A DNA stretch of 64,000 nucleotides, from contig NZ_JWLL01000006.1 in NCBI RefSeq assembly GCF_000814025.1, positions 558,001-622,000 of the forward strand, written 5' to 3'. Every line of letters starts with the position of its first letter. Within the stretch, counting starts at the first letter, position 1. The DNA comes from Tateyamaria sp. ANG-S1 (lineage in GTDB: Bacteria; Pseudomonadota; Alphaproteobacteria; Rhodobacterales; Rhodobacteraceae). The translations under genes were made by a program, and so were the position numbers. Below are positions 54,493 to 64,000 of the stretch, piece after piece. The notes below the pieces were generated by a model. It was not told where the DNA came from, did no database searches, and was given only the letters and a program-made list of their open reading frames with translations.

Positions 54493-54836
54493 TGCATCCC
54501 GAACCGGACGCTGCCACTCGACTGGCCCTGTTGCGCATGTCCAAACTGTTGTGTTCGTTGAAAAACGACATGTCCTCTGTGACAGATCTGGTGTCGGAAC
54601 TGGTGTTAGGGCAGGGCGCGGCGTTGGAGGGTGCACAGCTTGAACAGTTGCAAAAACTAGATCGGTTGGACCAATCACTGCGCGACCTGTCCATCGTTTC
54701 CGAGATACTCGCCGACGGAATGAACGATGTGACACAGCGACAAAATCAACTGAGTCTGTCTGAAACGCGCGCGATCCTGTACGGCGATCCTGCCGCAAGC
54801 GTGCCCAAACCTTCTGGAGAAGTTGAACTGTTCTGA
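54492..54836 (+). CDS. Unknown helical protein at the end of the chemotaxis operon
   Basis: A 114-residue protein whose ATG overlaps the preceding cheY-like stop by one base. It is predicted mostly helical by eye, with heptad-like Leu spacing (LRMSKLLCSLKNDMSSVTDLVSELV; AQLEQLQKLDRLDQSLRDLSIVSEILADGMNDVTQRQ). No signal peptide or membrane segment is seen and I recognise no family. Tight coupling to a CheY suggests a partner or regulator of that CheY. It lacks the CheZ active-site motif I would expect (a QDxTGQ-type motif). Confidence 0.75.
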   Translation: MHPEPDAATRLALLRMSKLLCSLKNDMSSVTDLVSELVLGQGAALEGAQLEQLQKLDRLDQSLRDLSIVSEILADGMNDVTQRQNQLSLSETRAILYGDPAASVPKPSGEVELF

Positions 54837-54856
54837 CGGCGGTACGTCAGCAGGTG

Positions 54857-55369
54857 CTAGAAGAGTTCCAGGCCGTTTCCTTTGGGCATCTGCACGTTTG
54901 CCGCTGTGTCCTGGACAATCGCGTCCGTCATCCGCTGCAGCACCCGGCCTGTCCCCGGCCAAAACCGTATGTTGCGGGCCAGCGTGCCCCCCAAGGAATG
55001 CGTGACAAGCTGGATACCTTCCTGCTGCAGATACTCCCTCAGAAAGTTCGCGTTCTGCATCCCGATATCGGACAGCCCTGATATCATTCTCGAACCGCCA
55101 AATGCCTTGGCTCTCAACCGCGTGCGGTCAGCGCCAAGTTTGACCAGATCATTGATCAACAGCTCCATGGCATTGATGCCCGACAGCGTTCTGTGCGTAG
55201 TCTGTCCGCTCGCATGCGCCAGCAACATGTGGTTCATGCCTCCGACCTTTGTTGTTGGATCCCATAGGCAACAGGACACGCAGGATCCAAGCAGCGTGGC
55301 GATCACCACATCCGGCCCGGTTCCGGTGGCGTGTTCTCCTTGCGTGATATGGATATATTGCTCTGTCAT
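54857..55369 (-). CDS. cheD: Chemoreceptor glutamine deamidase CheD
   Basis: Deamidates receptor glutamines; 170 residues. It contains the catalytic Cys in VIATLLGSCVSCCLWDP and the His in GGMNHMLLAH, and the G-x-G-RTRLRAKAFGGSRM segment. It is translationally coupled to cheB (ATGA overlap) and converges on the plus-strand che operon. Confidence 0.95.
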   Translation of the reverse strand: MTEQYIHITQGEHATGTGPDVVIATLLGSCVSCCLWDPTTKVGGMNHMLLAHASGQTTHRTLSGINAMELLINDLVKLGADRTRLRAKAFGGSRMISGLSDIGMQNANFLREYLQQEGIQLVTHSLGGTLARNIRFWPGTGRVLQRMTDAIVQDTAANVQMPKGNGLELF

Positions 55370-56400
55370 GGGGCAGCTTCACCACCAAACAGCAGATGCG
55401 CCATGCGCGATGGCATGGCCGCAAGGTCCAGCTCCTCATCGACGGCATCCATTGCCAGGGCAGCCGCTGGCATGCCATAGACAGCGCATGTCCGTTCGGA
55501 TTGGCCAAGCGTCCGGGCCCCGTTGCGGCGCAGCATCAGCAACCCCTTGGCGCCATCATTGCCGAGCCCCGTTAGGATCATTGCACCAACCTGATGCCCC
55601 CAAGGGGCCGCAGACCCGAAAAGCACATCAACAGAGGGACAAAACACGTCATCGCGCCCGCGCCTGATGGATTGCACATGCCATGCACCACTGTGCCAGG
55701 TTAGGCTGGTCTGCATGGTCTCGGCACGCGCCAACCGAACCTGACCTGCTCTCAACCGTTCGCCATCTGCGGCAAAATCCACGCAACGATCCAGTTGTCG
55801 ATCCAACCGTTCGATGAAACGGTTCAGAAACGCATGCGGCATATGCTGCGCAATCACGATGGGAGGGCCGTCTGCCGGGAAGCAAGGCAGAATGCTCTCC
55901 AGCGCAGTCACACCACCGGTCGATGCACCGATGAGAATGATCTTGTCTGACTTCGCCCAACGCTCATGCTCTGCGCCATCTTCATGACGTGCAGCCGCAA
56001 CAATGCTGTCGCAGAGGCGTTCCAGCACCTCGGGCGTCGGTATAGTTGGCTTGGACAGACAGGCCGCTGCACCCAAGGCGCGTGCGCGCTGCGCCTGTGG
56101 GTCGTTTCTGCGCATACGGCTGCTCAGCATCACGACGGGCATGGGACGCAAACGCATCAGGTGGGACAAAAACTCTATCCCATCCATTCCCGGCATCTCG
56201 ACATCCAGCGTCAACACATCCGGATTTGTACTTTTGATCACATGCCGCGCTTCATCGGCCGAAGCTGCGGTTCCCGCCAATTCAAGGCGCGGATCAGTGG
56301 AAATCATGCTTCCCAACCAGCGACGCATCACGTTTGAGTCGTCAACGACGACAACCCGATGCGGCTTGTGATCATGCGTGTTGTAAGGCCGCGCAGACAC
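55366..56400 (-). CDS. cheB: Chemotaxis methylesterase/glutamine amidase CheB
   Basis: Response-regulator methylesterase. The receiver domain has VVVVDDSNVMRRWLGSM and phospho-acceptor Asp in LTLDVEMPGMDGIEFL; the esterase domain has IGASTGGVTALES (nucleophile Ser), IAQHMP and GLGNDGAKGLL. GTG 56400 gives 344 residues (VSARPYNTHDHKPHRVVVVDDS). The frame is open to a TTG at 56478, but the added residues do not fit and would cover an inverted repeat; no start has a good Shine-Dalgarno sequence. Confidence 0.95.
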   Translation of the reverse strand: MSARPYNTHDHKPHRVVVVDDSNVMRRWLGSMISTDPRLELAGTAASADEARHVIKSTNPDVLTLDVEMPGMDGIEFLSHLMRLRPMPVVMLSSRMRRNDPQAQRARALGAAACLSKPTIPTPEVLERLCDSIVAAARHEDGAEHERWAKSDKIILIGASTGGVTALESILPCFPADGPPIVIAQHMPHAFLNRFIERLDRQLDRCVDFAADGERLRAGQVRLARAETMQTSLTWHSGAWHVQSIRRGRDDVFCPSVDVLFGSAAPWGHQVGAMILTGLGNDGAKGLLMLRRNGARTLGQSERTCAVYGMPAAALAMDAVDEELDLAAMPSRMAHLLFGGEAAP

Positions 56401-56465
56401 AAAGCTAAACCGCTGTTCCAGCGCGCATACACGTATCAATTCGTGAGACTGAAAAGAGCAAGGTG

Positions 56466-56504
56466 ACCTGTCCACCAAGATGCCGGTACATTTGGCGGAC
56501 AGGT
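56466..56504. promoter_or_regulatory. Inverted repeat upstream of cheB
   Basis: ACCTGTCC (56466-56473) and GGACAGGT (56497-56504) form perfect 8-bp arms 23 bp apart, between cheB and the sulfopyruvate decarboxylase genes. It could be an operator for cheBD or a processing or terminator stem for comE. The role is inferred. Confidence 0.4.
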
Positions 56505-56570
56505 TAGGCCAACACGCATGAATGCTGTGTTAATAACCCTGCTTTGAGAAGGGCAAACCGACCTTTAAAA

Positions 56571-57125
56571 TCAGGCGCTGACGGCCTTCATAAACCGGTC
56601 CTTGATGACGACGGGGTCCATTGTGATGACTGGCATCTTGGCATTCCCGCTGTCGCACTTGACAACCATGACAGTCATCTTGCGTTCGGCTATGGCCTTT
56701 TCCAACGCGGGCCCAGTGTCGACATCCATAACCTCAACCACGTTTTCACACCCGGCGGCGCGTGCCATCCCGGCAAGCGACGTCTTCTTTCCGGTGTAGG
56801 TCGGCTGATCACCGGTAGAGCCGTAAGAGCCGTTGTCGATAATCATCAGGATGTAGTTGTCAGCCACATTGTTCGCGATCGTTGGCAGCGTGCACAGGTT
56901 GGTCAGCACCGACCCGTCCCCATCAATCGAGATGACGGTCTTGTCCTGCGCCAGCGCAAGGCCCAACCCAATGGACGACGCCAGGCCCATCGTGCCAAGC
57001 ATGTAGAAATTCGTCGGCTGGTCGTCGATAGCGTGCAGTTCCTGACTGGGGATACCGATGTTGCAGGCTACGAGTTGGTCACGCAGGATCGGAGCAATTT
57101 CCTTTAGGATTTCAGAACGGATCAT
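56571..57125 (-). CDS. comE: Sulfopyruvate decarboxylase, beta subunit
   Basis: TPP-dependent subunit of 184 residues. ATG 57125 overlaps comD (ATGA). The TPP-binding motif is ISIDGDGSVLTNLCTLPTIANNVADNYILMIIDN and the start region has SEILKEIAPILRDQLVACNIGIPSQELHAI. With ComD it decarboxylates 3-sulfopyruvate to sulfoacetaldehyde, known in methanogens for coenzyme M synthesis and in roseobacters for sulfonate catabolism. It ends an operon with an HpsN-like gene, which points to catabolism here. Confidence 0.9.
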   Translation of the reverse strand: MIRSEILKEIAPILRDQLVACNIGIPSQELHAIDDQPTNFYMLGTMGLASSIGLGLALAQDKTVISIDGDGSVLTNLCTLPTIANNVADNYILMIIDNGSYGSTGDQPTYTGKKTSLAGMARAAGCENVVEVMDVDTGPALEKAIAERKMTVMVVKCDSGNAKMPVITMDPVVIKDRFMKAVSA

Positions 57126-57628
57126 TGGTCGCCATAGCCTCCCCAGAAGTTGGCGTCGGTCAGGATCGCCACGGGTTTGTTGCACATGAAAGTGTATTTC
57201 AGGATCATATCCAGCTCTTCCACGTCCTTTTGATGGTGGAAGTGGTAGGTCGGGATGTTCAACTGCGCGAGCAGCGCTTTGGTGTGCACCGCCATTTCGA
57301 CCTGGCAGGCCACGGGTTCGCGCAGCTCACCCCGGTAGCTAATCAACATGGGCAGCGGCATCCGGTAGTATTGGATCAGCGTCGCCAACGTATTGATCGT
57401 CACGCCAATGGCCGTGTTCTGCATGATGATGGCGGGGCGCTTGCCGCCCATCCATGCGCCCGCGCACAAGCCCATCCCCTCGTCTTCCTTGTTCGACGGG
57501 ATGTGGAAAATGTCATCGCGGTTGTCGATTTCCTCGATCACACCGGCCAACTGCTTGCAGGGCACCGTAGTCACGAATGAAATGTCATTCGCCACCAGGT
57601 CGTCAGTGATCTTCTTGTCTATGTCCAT
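57122..57628 (-). CDS. comD: Sulfopyruvate decarboxylase, alpha subunit
   Basis: Pyrimidine-binding-type TPP enzyme half of 168 residues. ATG 57628 gives MDIDKKITDDLVANDISFVTTVPCKQLAGVIEEID; SNKEDEGMGLCAGAWMGGKRPAIIMQNTAIGVTINTL holds the conserved Glu for TPP activation. It is 19 bp after the zinc dehydrogenase and overlaps comE. The sulfoacetaldehyde product is normally taken on by Xsc, which is not in the window. Confidence 0.9.
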   Translation of the reverse strand: MDIDKKITDDLVANDISFVTTVPCKQLAGVIEEIDNRDDIFHIPSNKEDEGMGLCAGAWMGGKRPAIIMQNTAIGVTINTLATLIQYYRMPLPMLISYRGELREPVACQVEMAVHTKALLAQLNIPTYHFHHQKDVEELDMILKYTFMCNKPVAILTDANFWGGYGDQ

Positions 57629-57647
57629 CTGTGAGCAATCTCCGGCA

Positions 57648-58622
57648 TCAGGGGTGCAGAATAATTTTCGGGGCGGCGACGCGCCCGGCGCGCAGGTCGG
57701 CGAAAGCATCAGCCCCGTCCGACAGGCTGCGCTGTTCCGTCCAGTCGAGCGGGCCCAAACGACCGTCGAATATGGCGGCACAGGTATCGCGGAAATCCTT
57801 GGGTGTGTAGGTATAGGTGCCTATGAAGGTGATCTCTTGCAAGGTCATGCGGCGGATGTCGAGACCGCCAAGGTCCTCGCCCAAACCGATATGCACGATC
57901 ACACCGCCCGGTTCCGTGAGTGATGAGGCGATGTCGCGTGTTGAGGCGTAGCCAACCGCGTCCACGACCATCCCGAACTGACCTGTCCCCGCGGGGACAG
58001 ATGAGATAAGGCATTGATTTTCCACAAACAGGCGCCGGGTTTCGTTGGGTTCAGCAATGACCACATCGTCCAGCCCCTGCGCTTTGAGCGCAAGAGCGGC
58101 AGCGACCCCAATTGCGCCGCCCCCAAGCACAAGTGCTGACCTGCTGGCTCCGGGATCAAGTGCTGCAAGCCCAAGGCGAACAGAATGCCAACTGACCGCC
58201 AGCGGTTCCGCCAATGCCGCTTTGTCAAAGGGCACGTGATCGGGCACCGTCACGAGGTTTTCAGGCCGCATCGCAACCAGCTCGGCAAAGGCACCCTCGC
58301 GGGGTGGCATCGAGATGATTTTACGTTCAGGGCACAGGTTTTCCCGGCCCGAGGTACAGTACTGGCAGGTCCCGCATCCTACGAGCGGATTGATCGTCAC
58401 CCGTTCCCCGTCTCTCGCGCCGCCAATGATTGTACCTGCGGCCTCGTGGCCGAGGATCAGAGGGGCCGGACGACGATCATCATGGCCCAGATAAGCGTGC
58501 ATGTCGGACCCGCATATGCCTGACGATGCGATGCGGACCAACTCTTGATCCGGCGCAGCGATGGCGTCAGGGACGTCCCTAAATATCAGGGTTTCTACCC
58601 CGTCATAGACCAGCGCTTTCAT
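57648..58622 (-). CDS. Zinc-dependent alcohol dehydrogenase in sulfonate operon (sulfolactate or DHPS dehydrogenase candidate)
   Basis: Medium-chain zinc dehydrogenase of 324 residues. Catalytic zinc ligands C37 (GICGSD), H59 and E60 (GHEAAG) and structural zinc Cys C83, C86, C89, C97 (GCGTCQYCTSGRENLC) are visible, plus a Rossmann VLGGGAIGVAAALALKAQG. Between hpsN and comDE, it probably oxidises sulfolactate to sulfopyruvate, or a DHPS isomer as HpsO/HpsP do. The exact step is inference. Confidence 0.88.
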   Translation of the reverse strand: MKALVYDGVETLIFRDVPDAIAAPDQELVRIASSGICGSDMHAYLGHDDRRPAPLILGHEAAGTIIGGARDGERVTINPLVGCGTCQYCTSGRENLCPERKIISMPPREGAFAELVAMRPENLVTVPDHVPFDKAALAEPLAVSWHSVRLGLAALDPGASRSALVLGGGAIGVAAALALKAQGLDDVVIAEPNETRRLFVENQCLISSVPAGTGQFGMVVDAVGYASTRDIASSLTEPGGVIVHIGLGEDLGGLDIRRMTLQEITFIGTYTYTPKDFRDTCAAIFDGRLGPLDWTEQRSLSDGADAFADLRAGRVAAPKIILHP

Positions 58623-58676
58623 GCTTTGGCCTTCCCACCGCTTCCACGGCGGTGACCACAGCCGGGTGAGCCGAAA

Positions 58677-59984
58677 TCACTCATTGGCACTCAGATCGAA
58701 ATTCTCGCCCGGGAAATACTTGGCAAGGCGCACATCGGCAGCGCGCGCGTGGCCCTCCATCCCTTCGAGACGGGAAATACGTGCGGTCGCCTCGGCAACC
58801 CGTTTGGACCCCTCGCGTGTCGCGCGCTGCCAGGTCACGATCTTCATGTATTTGTGGACGGACAGGCCGCCGGTGTAGTTCGCGGCGCGGGATGTGGGCA
58901 GAACGTGGTTTGTGCCCGACGCCTTGTCGCCATACGACACCGTCGTTTCCTCACCCAGAAACAGCGAGCCGTAACACGTAAGCCGGTCGAGCCACCAATC
59001 GAGATCGTCAGCCTGCACTGTCAGGTGTTCAGGTGCATAGTCGTCAGAACACGCCGCCATCTCTTCCCGGTCTGCGCACAGAATGACTTCGGCATAATCG
59101 CGCCATGCGGCGGTCGCGTTCTCGCGGTTTACCTCTGGCAGGTCGTTGATGAGCTTCGGCACCATCTCCATCACCGTCTCCGCCAGATCTCGGCTGTCAG
59201 TGACCAGCCAGACGGGAGAGTTGTAGCCATGTTCGGCCTGACTGACCAAATCAGTTGCAACGATATGCGCGTCAGCCTGACTGTCGGCAAGGATCAGGCT
59301 GTCTGTCGGTCCCGCAATCATGTCGATGCCGACGCGACCAAAGAGGATGCGCTTGGCTTCCGCCACGAACTGATTGCCCGGTCCGACAAGGATGTTCGCC
59401 TTGGGCAGCCCAAAGAGGCCAAAGGTCATGGCGGCCACGCCCTGCACGCCGCCCATCGCCATGATCTTGTCTGCGCCGCAGATGTGTGCGGCATACACGA
59501 TGGCGGGGGCCACGCCGACGCCGGGACGCGGGGGCGAACAGGCGGTGATGTGTTTGCATCCTGCGACTTTGGCCGTGGTTACAGTCATAATAGCGCTCGC
59601 CACATGACTGTAGCGCCCGCCGGGGGCGTAGCAGCCTGCCGCATCGACCGGGATGGCCTTTTGACCTGCGATCAGGCCCGGCACGACCTCCATCTCGACA
59701 TTCGCAACCGTCTGTTTCTGAGTTTCAGCAAAGCGTCGAACGTTGTCATGGGCGAACTGAATGTCTGCCTTCAGCTTCTCTGGGACCAGCGCACAGGCGG
59801 CTTCGATCTCTGCGTCGGTTAACAGGACATTGCCGCCATACTTATCGAACTTTGCAGCATACTCCAGGGCCGCTTCGTCCCCCCGCACTTCGATGTCGTT
59901 CAGGATGCCGGTGACGATGTCATGAACGTCAGACGCGCCGGAGGTCGCCGTGAGTGTTGCTTTTTTGAGGTATTCGCGTGCCAT
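58677..59984 (-). CDS. hpsN: Sulfopropanediol 3-dehydrogenase HpsN-like (histidinol dehydrogenase family)
   Basis: Histidinol-dehydrogenase-fold enzyme of 435 residues. Motifs: VDAAGCYAPGGRYSH, ITACSPPRPGVGVAPAIVYAAHICGADKIMAMGGVQGVAAMTFG, ILVGPGNQFVAEAKRILFG, MIAGPTDSLILAD, LVSQAEHGYNSPVWLVTDS, and SGTNHVLPTSRAANYTGGLSVHKYMK. There are no other his genes nearby, and the comDE neighbours favour HpsN, which oxidises (R)-2,3-dihydroxypropane-1-sulfonate to (R)-sulfolactate with two NAD+. It is first in the operon; 203 bp lie upstream. Confidence 0.83.
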   Translation of the reverse strand: MAREYLKKATLTATSGASDVHDIVTGILNDIEVRGDEAALEYAAKFDKYGGNVLLTDAEIEAACALVPEKLKADIQFAHDNVRRFAETQKQTVANVEMEVVPGLIAGQKAIPVDAAGCYAPGGRYSHVASAIMTVTTAKVAGCKHITACSPPRPGVGVAPAIVYAAHICGADKIMAMGGVQGVAAMTFGLFGLPKANILVGPGNQFVAEAKRILFGRVGIDMIAGPTDSLILADSQADAHIVATDLVSQAEHGYNSPVWLVTDSRDLAETVMEMVPKLINDLPEVNRENATAAWRDYAEVILCADREEMAACSDDYAPEHLTVQADDLDWWLDRLTCYGSLFLGEETTVSYGDKASGTNHVLPTSRAANYTGGLSVHKYMKIVTWQRATREGSKRVAEATARISRLEGMEGHARAADVRLAKYFPGENFDLSANE

Positions 59985-60087
59985 TGAGTGCCCTGATCAA
60001 CCGGTCGTTGGCCGCACGCTAGGGCCAGGTCACAGGCAGGTGCAAGGCCCGCGCCGAGGCCTTTGACGAGTTTCAGAAAGAGATCGC

Positions 60088-60114
60088 CCCACCTTTCGGT
60101 TTTCGAAAGATGGG
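60088..60114 (-). terminator. Terminator-like hairpin between icd and hpsN
   Basis: CCCACCTTTCG (60088-60098) and CGAAAGATGGG (60104-60114) form an 11-bp stem with one mismatch and a 5-nt loop. On the minus strand it follows icd by about 75 bp. The T-run after it is weak. The 59985-60187 gap also has to contain the hpsN promoter; no clear operator was seen. Confidence 0.55.
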
Positions 60115-60187
60115 CCGGTGTTTTGTCTCAGTTTTAGCTACTTTGCACCCGCAGCATTCACATCCTGAATACTGCAGGCCGGCCAAA

Positions 60188-62413
<2,226 letters not shown>

Positions 62414-62688
62414 GGGGCGGTCTTTCGCTTGTTTCGGGTTCCGGGCGCTTGGTGTGACGTTCTGCACACCATTGTATACCGCGCACATACCGACTTCGGC
62501 CAAAAGGCTCAATGCCAGTCATGAAGGCGCGACAATTGTATCCGCTTCCTTTGTATGGCTCGCGCAAAGTGTAGCCTGACCGATTGCCAGTGCTCAAACC
62601 CACATGATCCACCCGCGAAGATTGAAATCAGTCAAAGTTTTCATATCGCACAGTTGACGGACGTGTTTTCTGGCGCAATGCTCAAGAA
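62414..62688. other. Divergent intergenic region upstream of icd
   Basis: About 275 bp with no convincing gene. It must contain the icd promoter and that of the small secreted protein. ACAATTGTAT and TTGTATACCGCG are the only AT-rich promoter-like stretches; no regulator site is recognised. Confidence 0.4.
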
Positions 62689-63072
62689 ATGAGCGGAATA
62701 AAAACGATAATGACCGCCGGAGCAGTCACATTAATCATGGCAGGCGCGGCAGTCGCACATGACACACTAGCCTACACCTTCGCCGAGTGTGCAGGACGCT
62801 TTTCAGCAGAAATGGAACATGCGTGGCTGATGAATGACCTCGGCGCGTCGGATCATGAAACGGACCGGGCGTCTTTTTCAATGCTCACATCTGCCACAAT
62901 GGCACCGAATGAGGGGCGCGACATTCTCAATCACCGGATTGAGGTGAAACTGGCACATGCAGCCCTGTTGCAGCAGGCAAGTTTCGGGACCACACCCCAG
63001 CGGGCTCAGTCCGCGCAGAAGGTGGCCAAACAACATATCGCTGCCTGCCGAACCCTGCTTCTGGGCAGCTAG
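62689..63072 (+). CDS. Hypothetical secreted protein
   Basis: A 127-residue protein with an N-terminal signal peptide (MSGIKTIMTAGAVTLIMAGAAVA, cleavage near AVA-HD). The mature part contains AECAGRFSAEMEHAWLMND and KQHIAACRTLLLG, with two cysteines that could form a disulfide, and is mostly helical. It is probably periplasmic. I recognise no family. It ends 4 bp from the convergent PNPOx-family gene. Confidence 0.8.
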   Translation: MSGIKTIMTAGAVTLIMAGAAVAHDTLAYTFAECAGRFSAEMEHAWLMNDLGASDHETDRASFSMLTSATMAPNEGRDILNHRIEVKLAHAALLQQASFGTTPQRAQSAQKVAKQHIAACRTLLLGS

Positions 63073-63076
63073 TCGG

Positions 63077-63631
63077 TTACGGCGCGCGCCAGGTCCCCGC
63101 CCAATCGTCCTGTCGCACATATTCAGCGCGGCGGTGCCGTTCGCCAAGATGCACCAGATCGATATGGTCGATCACGCAACGCAGAACTGCAAAGCGGTCG
63201 CGTTCTGGCGGCTTGTCATACGCATAGACGTGATCAATCGCTGTGCCCGGATCTGGCACAGTGCCGTAAGACACGCGCGAGGCAGGTGGCACTTTGGCCC
63301 ACGCCACGTTGACCTGATCACCGGTCAGGATCTCGACACGTGCCGTCAGCCGGATCTGCAAGTTCGATTTCGGTATCCAGACATGCAAGGCCGCCACAGG
63401 AAACGCGCGCAAGGCAGTCACCTTCGGCGTGACGATATCCGTGTGAACCTCAACCACAGCCTCCGCCTGCGATGCATGCCGCAGCGCAACCGTTCGCGCT
63501 TCGGGGACGCCCGAGGGCGACACTGTGGCAAAGGTGGGATACCGCGCGGGCGATCGGCTGTCGGCCACCCCCCGGCGCAAGAGTTGCCAGGCCTCACCCA
63601 GAAAGGCCGACAAATCGTTAGGATCACTCAT
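63077..63631 (-). CDS. Pyridoxamine 5'-phosphate oxidase family protein
   Basis: Split-barrel FMN-binding protein of 184 residues. Visible are SPARYPTFATVSPSGVPEARTVALRHA, KVTALRAFPVAALHVWIPKSNLQIRLTARVEI and a C-terminal FAVLRCVIDHIDLVHLGERHRRAEY. It resembles the flavin-binding PNPOx-like proteins rather than true PdxH. It overlaps the next upstream gene by 8 bp. Confidence 0.87.
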   Translation of the reverse strand: MSDPNDLSAFLGEAWQLLRRGVADSRSPARYPTFATVSPSGVPEARTVALRHASQAEAVVEVHTDIVTPKVTALRAFPVAALHVWIPKSNLQIRLTARVEILTGDQVNVAWAKVPPASRVSYGTVPDPGTAIDHVYAYDKPPERDRFAVLRCVIDHIDLVHLGERHRRAEYVRQDDWAGTWRAP

Positions 63632-64000
63632 ATCCCGTCATCTCCAAATACCCGACGCCTGTGTGGCTGCCCGAGACACGCACCGGTCCTTCCCAATACG
63701 GGATGCTCAGCGGCATCCAAGCGTTCGGGTTCAACGCTTCCACCCGGACATCCACGCCCCGGTCCGGCAAACGCACCTGCCACGCAGTGGGCACATCCCG
63801 CCCGGCGACGGACGTCGTTTCAAGCGGTTCGGCACGGAACGCGCCGTCGGGATAAGGCGTCGTCGATCCATCCGGCTCAATCCATGTCGAGGCGGTGAAC
63901 CGGCTGCCGTCGCGCTGTCGCAACTGAAAACCCATCATCTTGTCCCCGCTGTCAAAAGACAGTGAAAACCAATCCCACCCAGTCTGGTTCTCCGACAAAG
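63624..64000 (-). CDS. AttH/CrtC-like lipocalin domain protein, 5' end outside window
   Basis: C-terminal ~125 residues of a two-lipocalin-domain protein of the AttH (hydroxyneurosporene-synthase-like) family. GWDWFSLSFDSGDKMMGFQLRQRDGS and STWIEPDGSTTPYPDGAFRAEPLE are family features, as is the end YWEGPVRVSGSHTGVGYLEMTGYE. The frame runs off the right edge, so the apparent internal Met at 63998 is not the start. Most AttH proteins are exported; the function is uncertain. Confidence 0.8.
   Translation of the reverse strand, partial: LSENQTGWDWFSLSFDSGDKMMGFQLRQRDGSRFTASTWIEPDGSTTPYPDGAFRAEPLETTSVAGRDVPTAWQVRLPDRGVDVRVEALNPNAWMPLSIPYWEGPVRVSGSHTGVGYLEMTGYE

Noticed and set aside
58677-59984. 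hisD (histidine biosynthesis) for the histidinol-dehydrogenase-like gene
   Set aside because: No his neighbours, and it heads an operon with comDE and a dehydrogenase, which matches HpsN context. Biochemical proof is lacking.

Overview
The window is about 64 kb of high-GC chromosomal DNA from an alphaproteobacterium, very probably a marine Rhodobacterales (Roseobacter-group) species. The call rests on the ChpT phosphotransferase gene and CtrA-type boxes, the ornithine-lipid pair olsBA, class II DAHP synthase, monomeric isocitrate dehydrogenase, a soluble PhoR with long DUF3333-type PstA, and a sulfonate (DHPS) operon. No tRNA, rRNA, CRISPR, prophage or intact insertion sequence was seen. Gene density is high, with many 4-bp ATGA/GTGA overlaps.

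Layout. 1-10.2 kb is housekeeping: the end of a LysE-type exporter, a GNAT acetyltransferase, obgE-proB-proA, chpT (minus), a DUF3553 protein, olsB-olsA, rpsB-tsf, and a proline-iminopeptidase-like gene broken by one in-frame TGA. 10.5-12.3 kb (minus) carries aroQ, a LuxR-type solo regulator with a diverged ligand pocket, and a histidine phosphatase. 12.3-29.7 kb looks like a CoA-linked catabolic region: MaoC hydratase, two MDR oxidoreductases, three SDRs, thiolase, nitronate monooxygenase, an ACAD-associated phosphotransferase, a complete Liv-type ABC importer, GST, serine hydrolase and TesB thioesterase. The substrate is unknown. 29.9-37.2 kb (minus) is the phosphate regulon phoR-pstS-pstC-pstA-pstB-phoU-phoB, with a clear Pho box before pstS. 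37.3-40.9 kb (minus) continues upstream with a Cys/Met-metabolism PLP enzyme, a CHMI-like tautomerase, a gamma-carbonic-anhydrase-like protein, gmk and yicC.

41-49.8 kb holds a PAS-domain protein behind a CtrA-like box, class II DAHP synthase, a GlxA-type regulator, two previously unremarkable-looking small ORFs that are clear tandem paralogues, rlmE, a Ppx/GppA phosphatase, and a one-carbon trio (virulence-factor domain protein, MetF-like reductase, methyl-THF:corrinoid methyltransferase). 50-56.4 kb is a chemotaxis cluster (STAS, CheY, CheA, CheW, CheR, CheY, an unknown helical protein, and convergent CheB-CheD) behind another CtrA-like box. 56.6-60 kb (minus) is an apparent operon for dihydroxypropanesulfonate breakdown: hpsN-like, zinc dehydrogenase, comD, comE. 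The window closes with icd, a small secreted protein, a PNPOx-family protein and the end of an AttH/CrtC-like lipocalin gene.

The observations most worth following are the small tandem paralogues at 44.4-44.95 kb, the LuxR solo lacking the usual ligand-contacting Asp, the LivF-type ATPase with Arg in place of the Walker A Lys, the intergenic repeat family that includes a near-identical 98-bp pair bracketing livHMGF, the unknown protein in the chemotaxis operon, and the compact DHPS operon.
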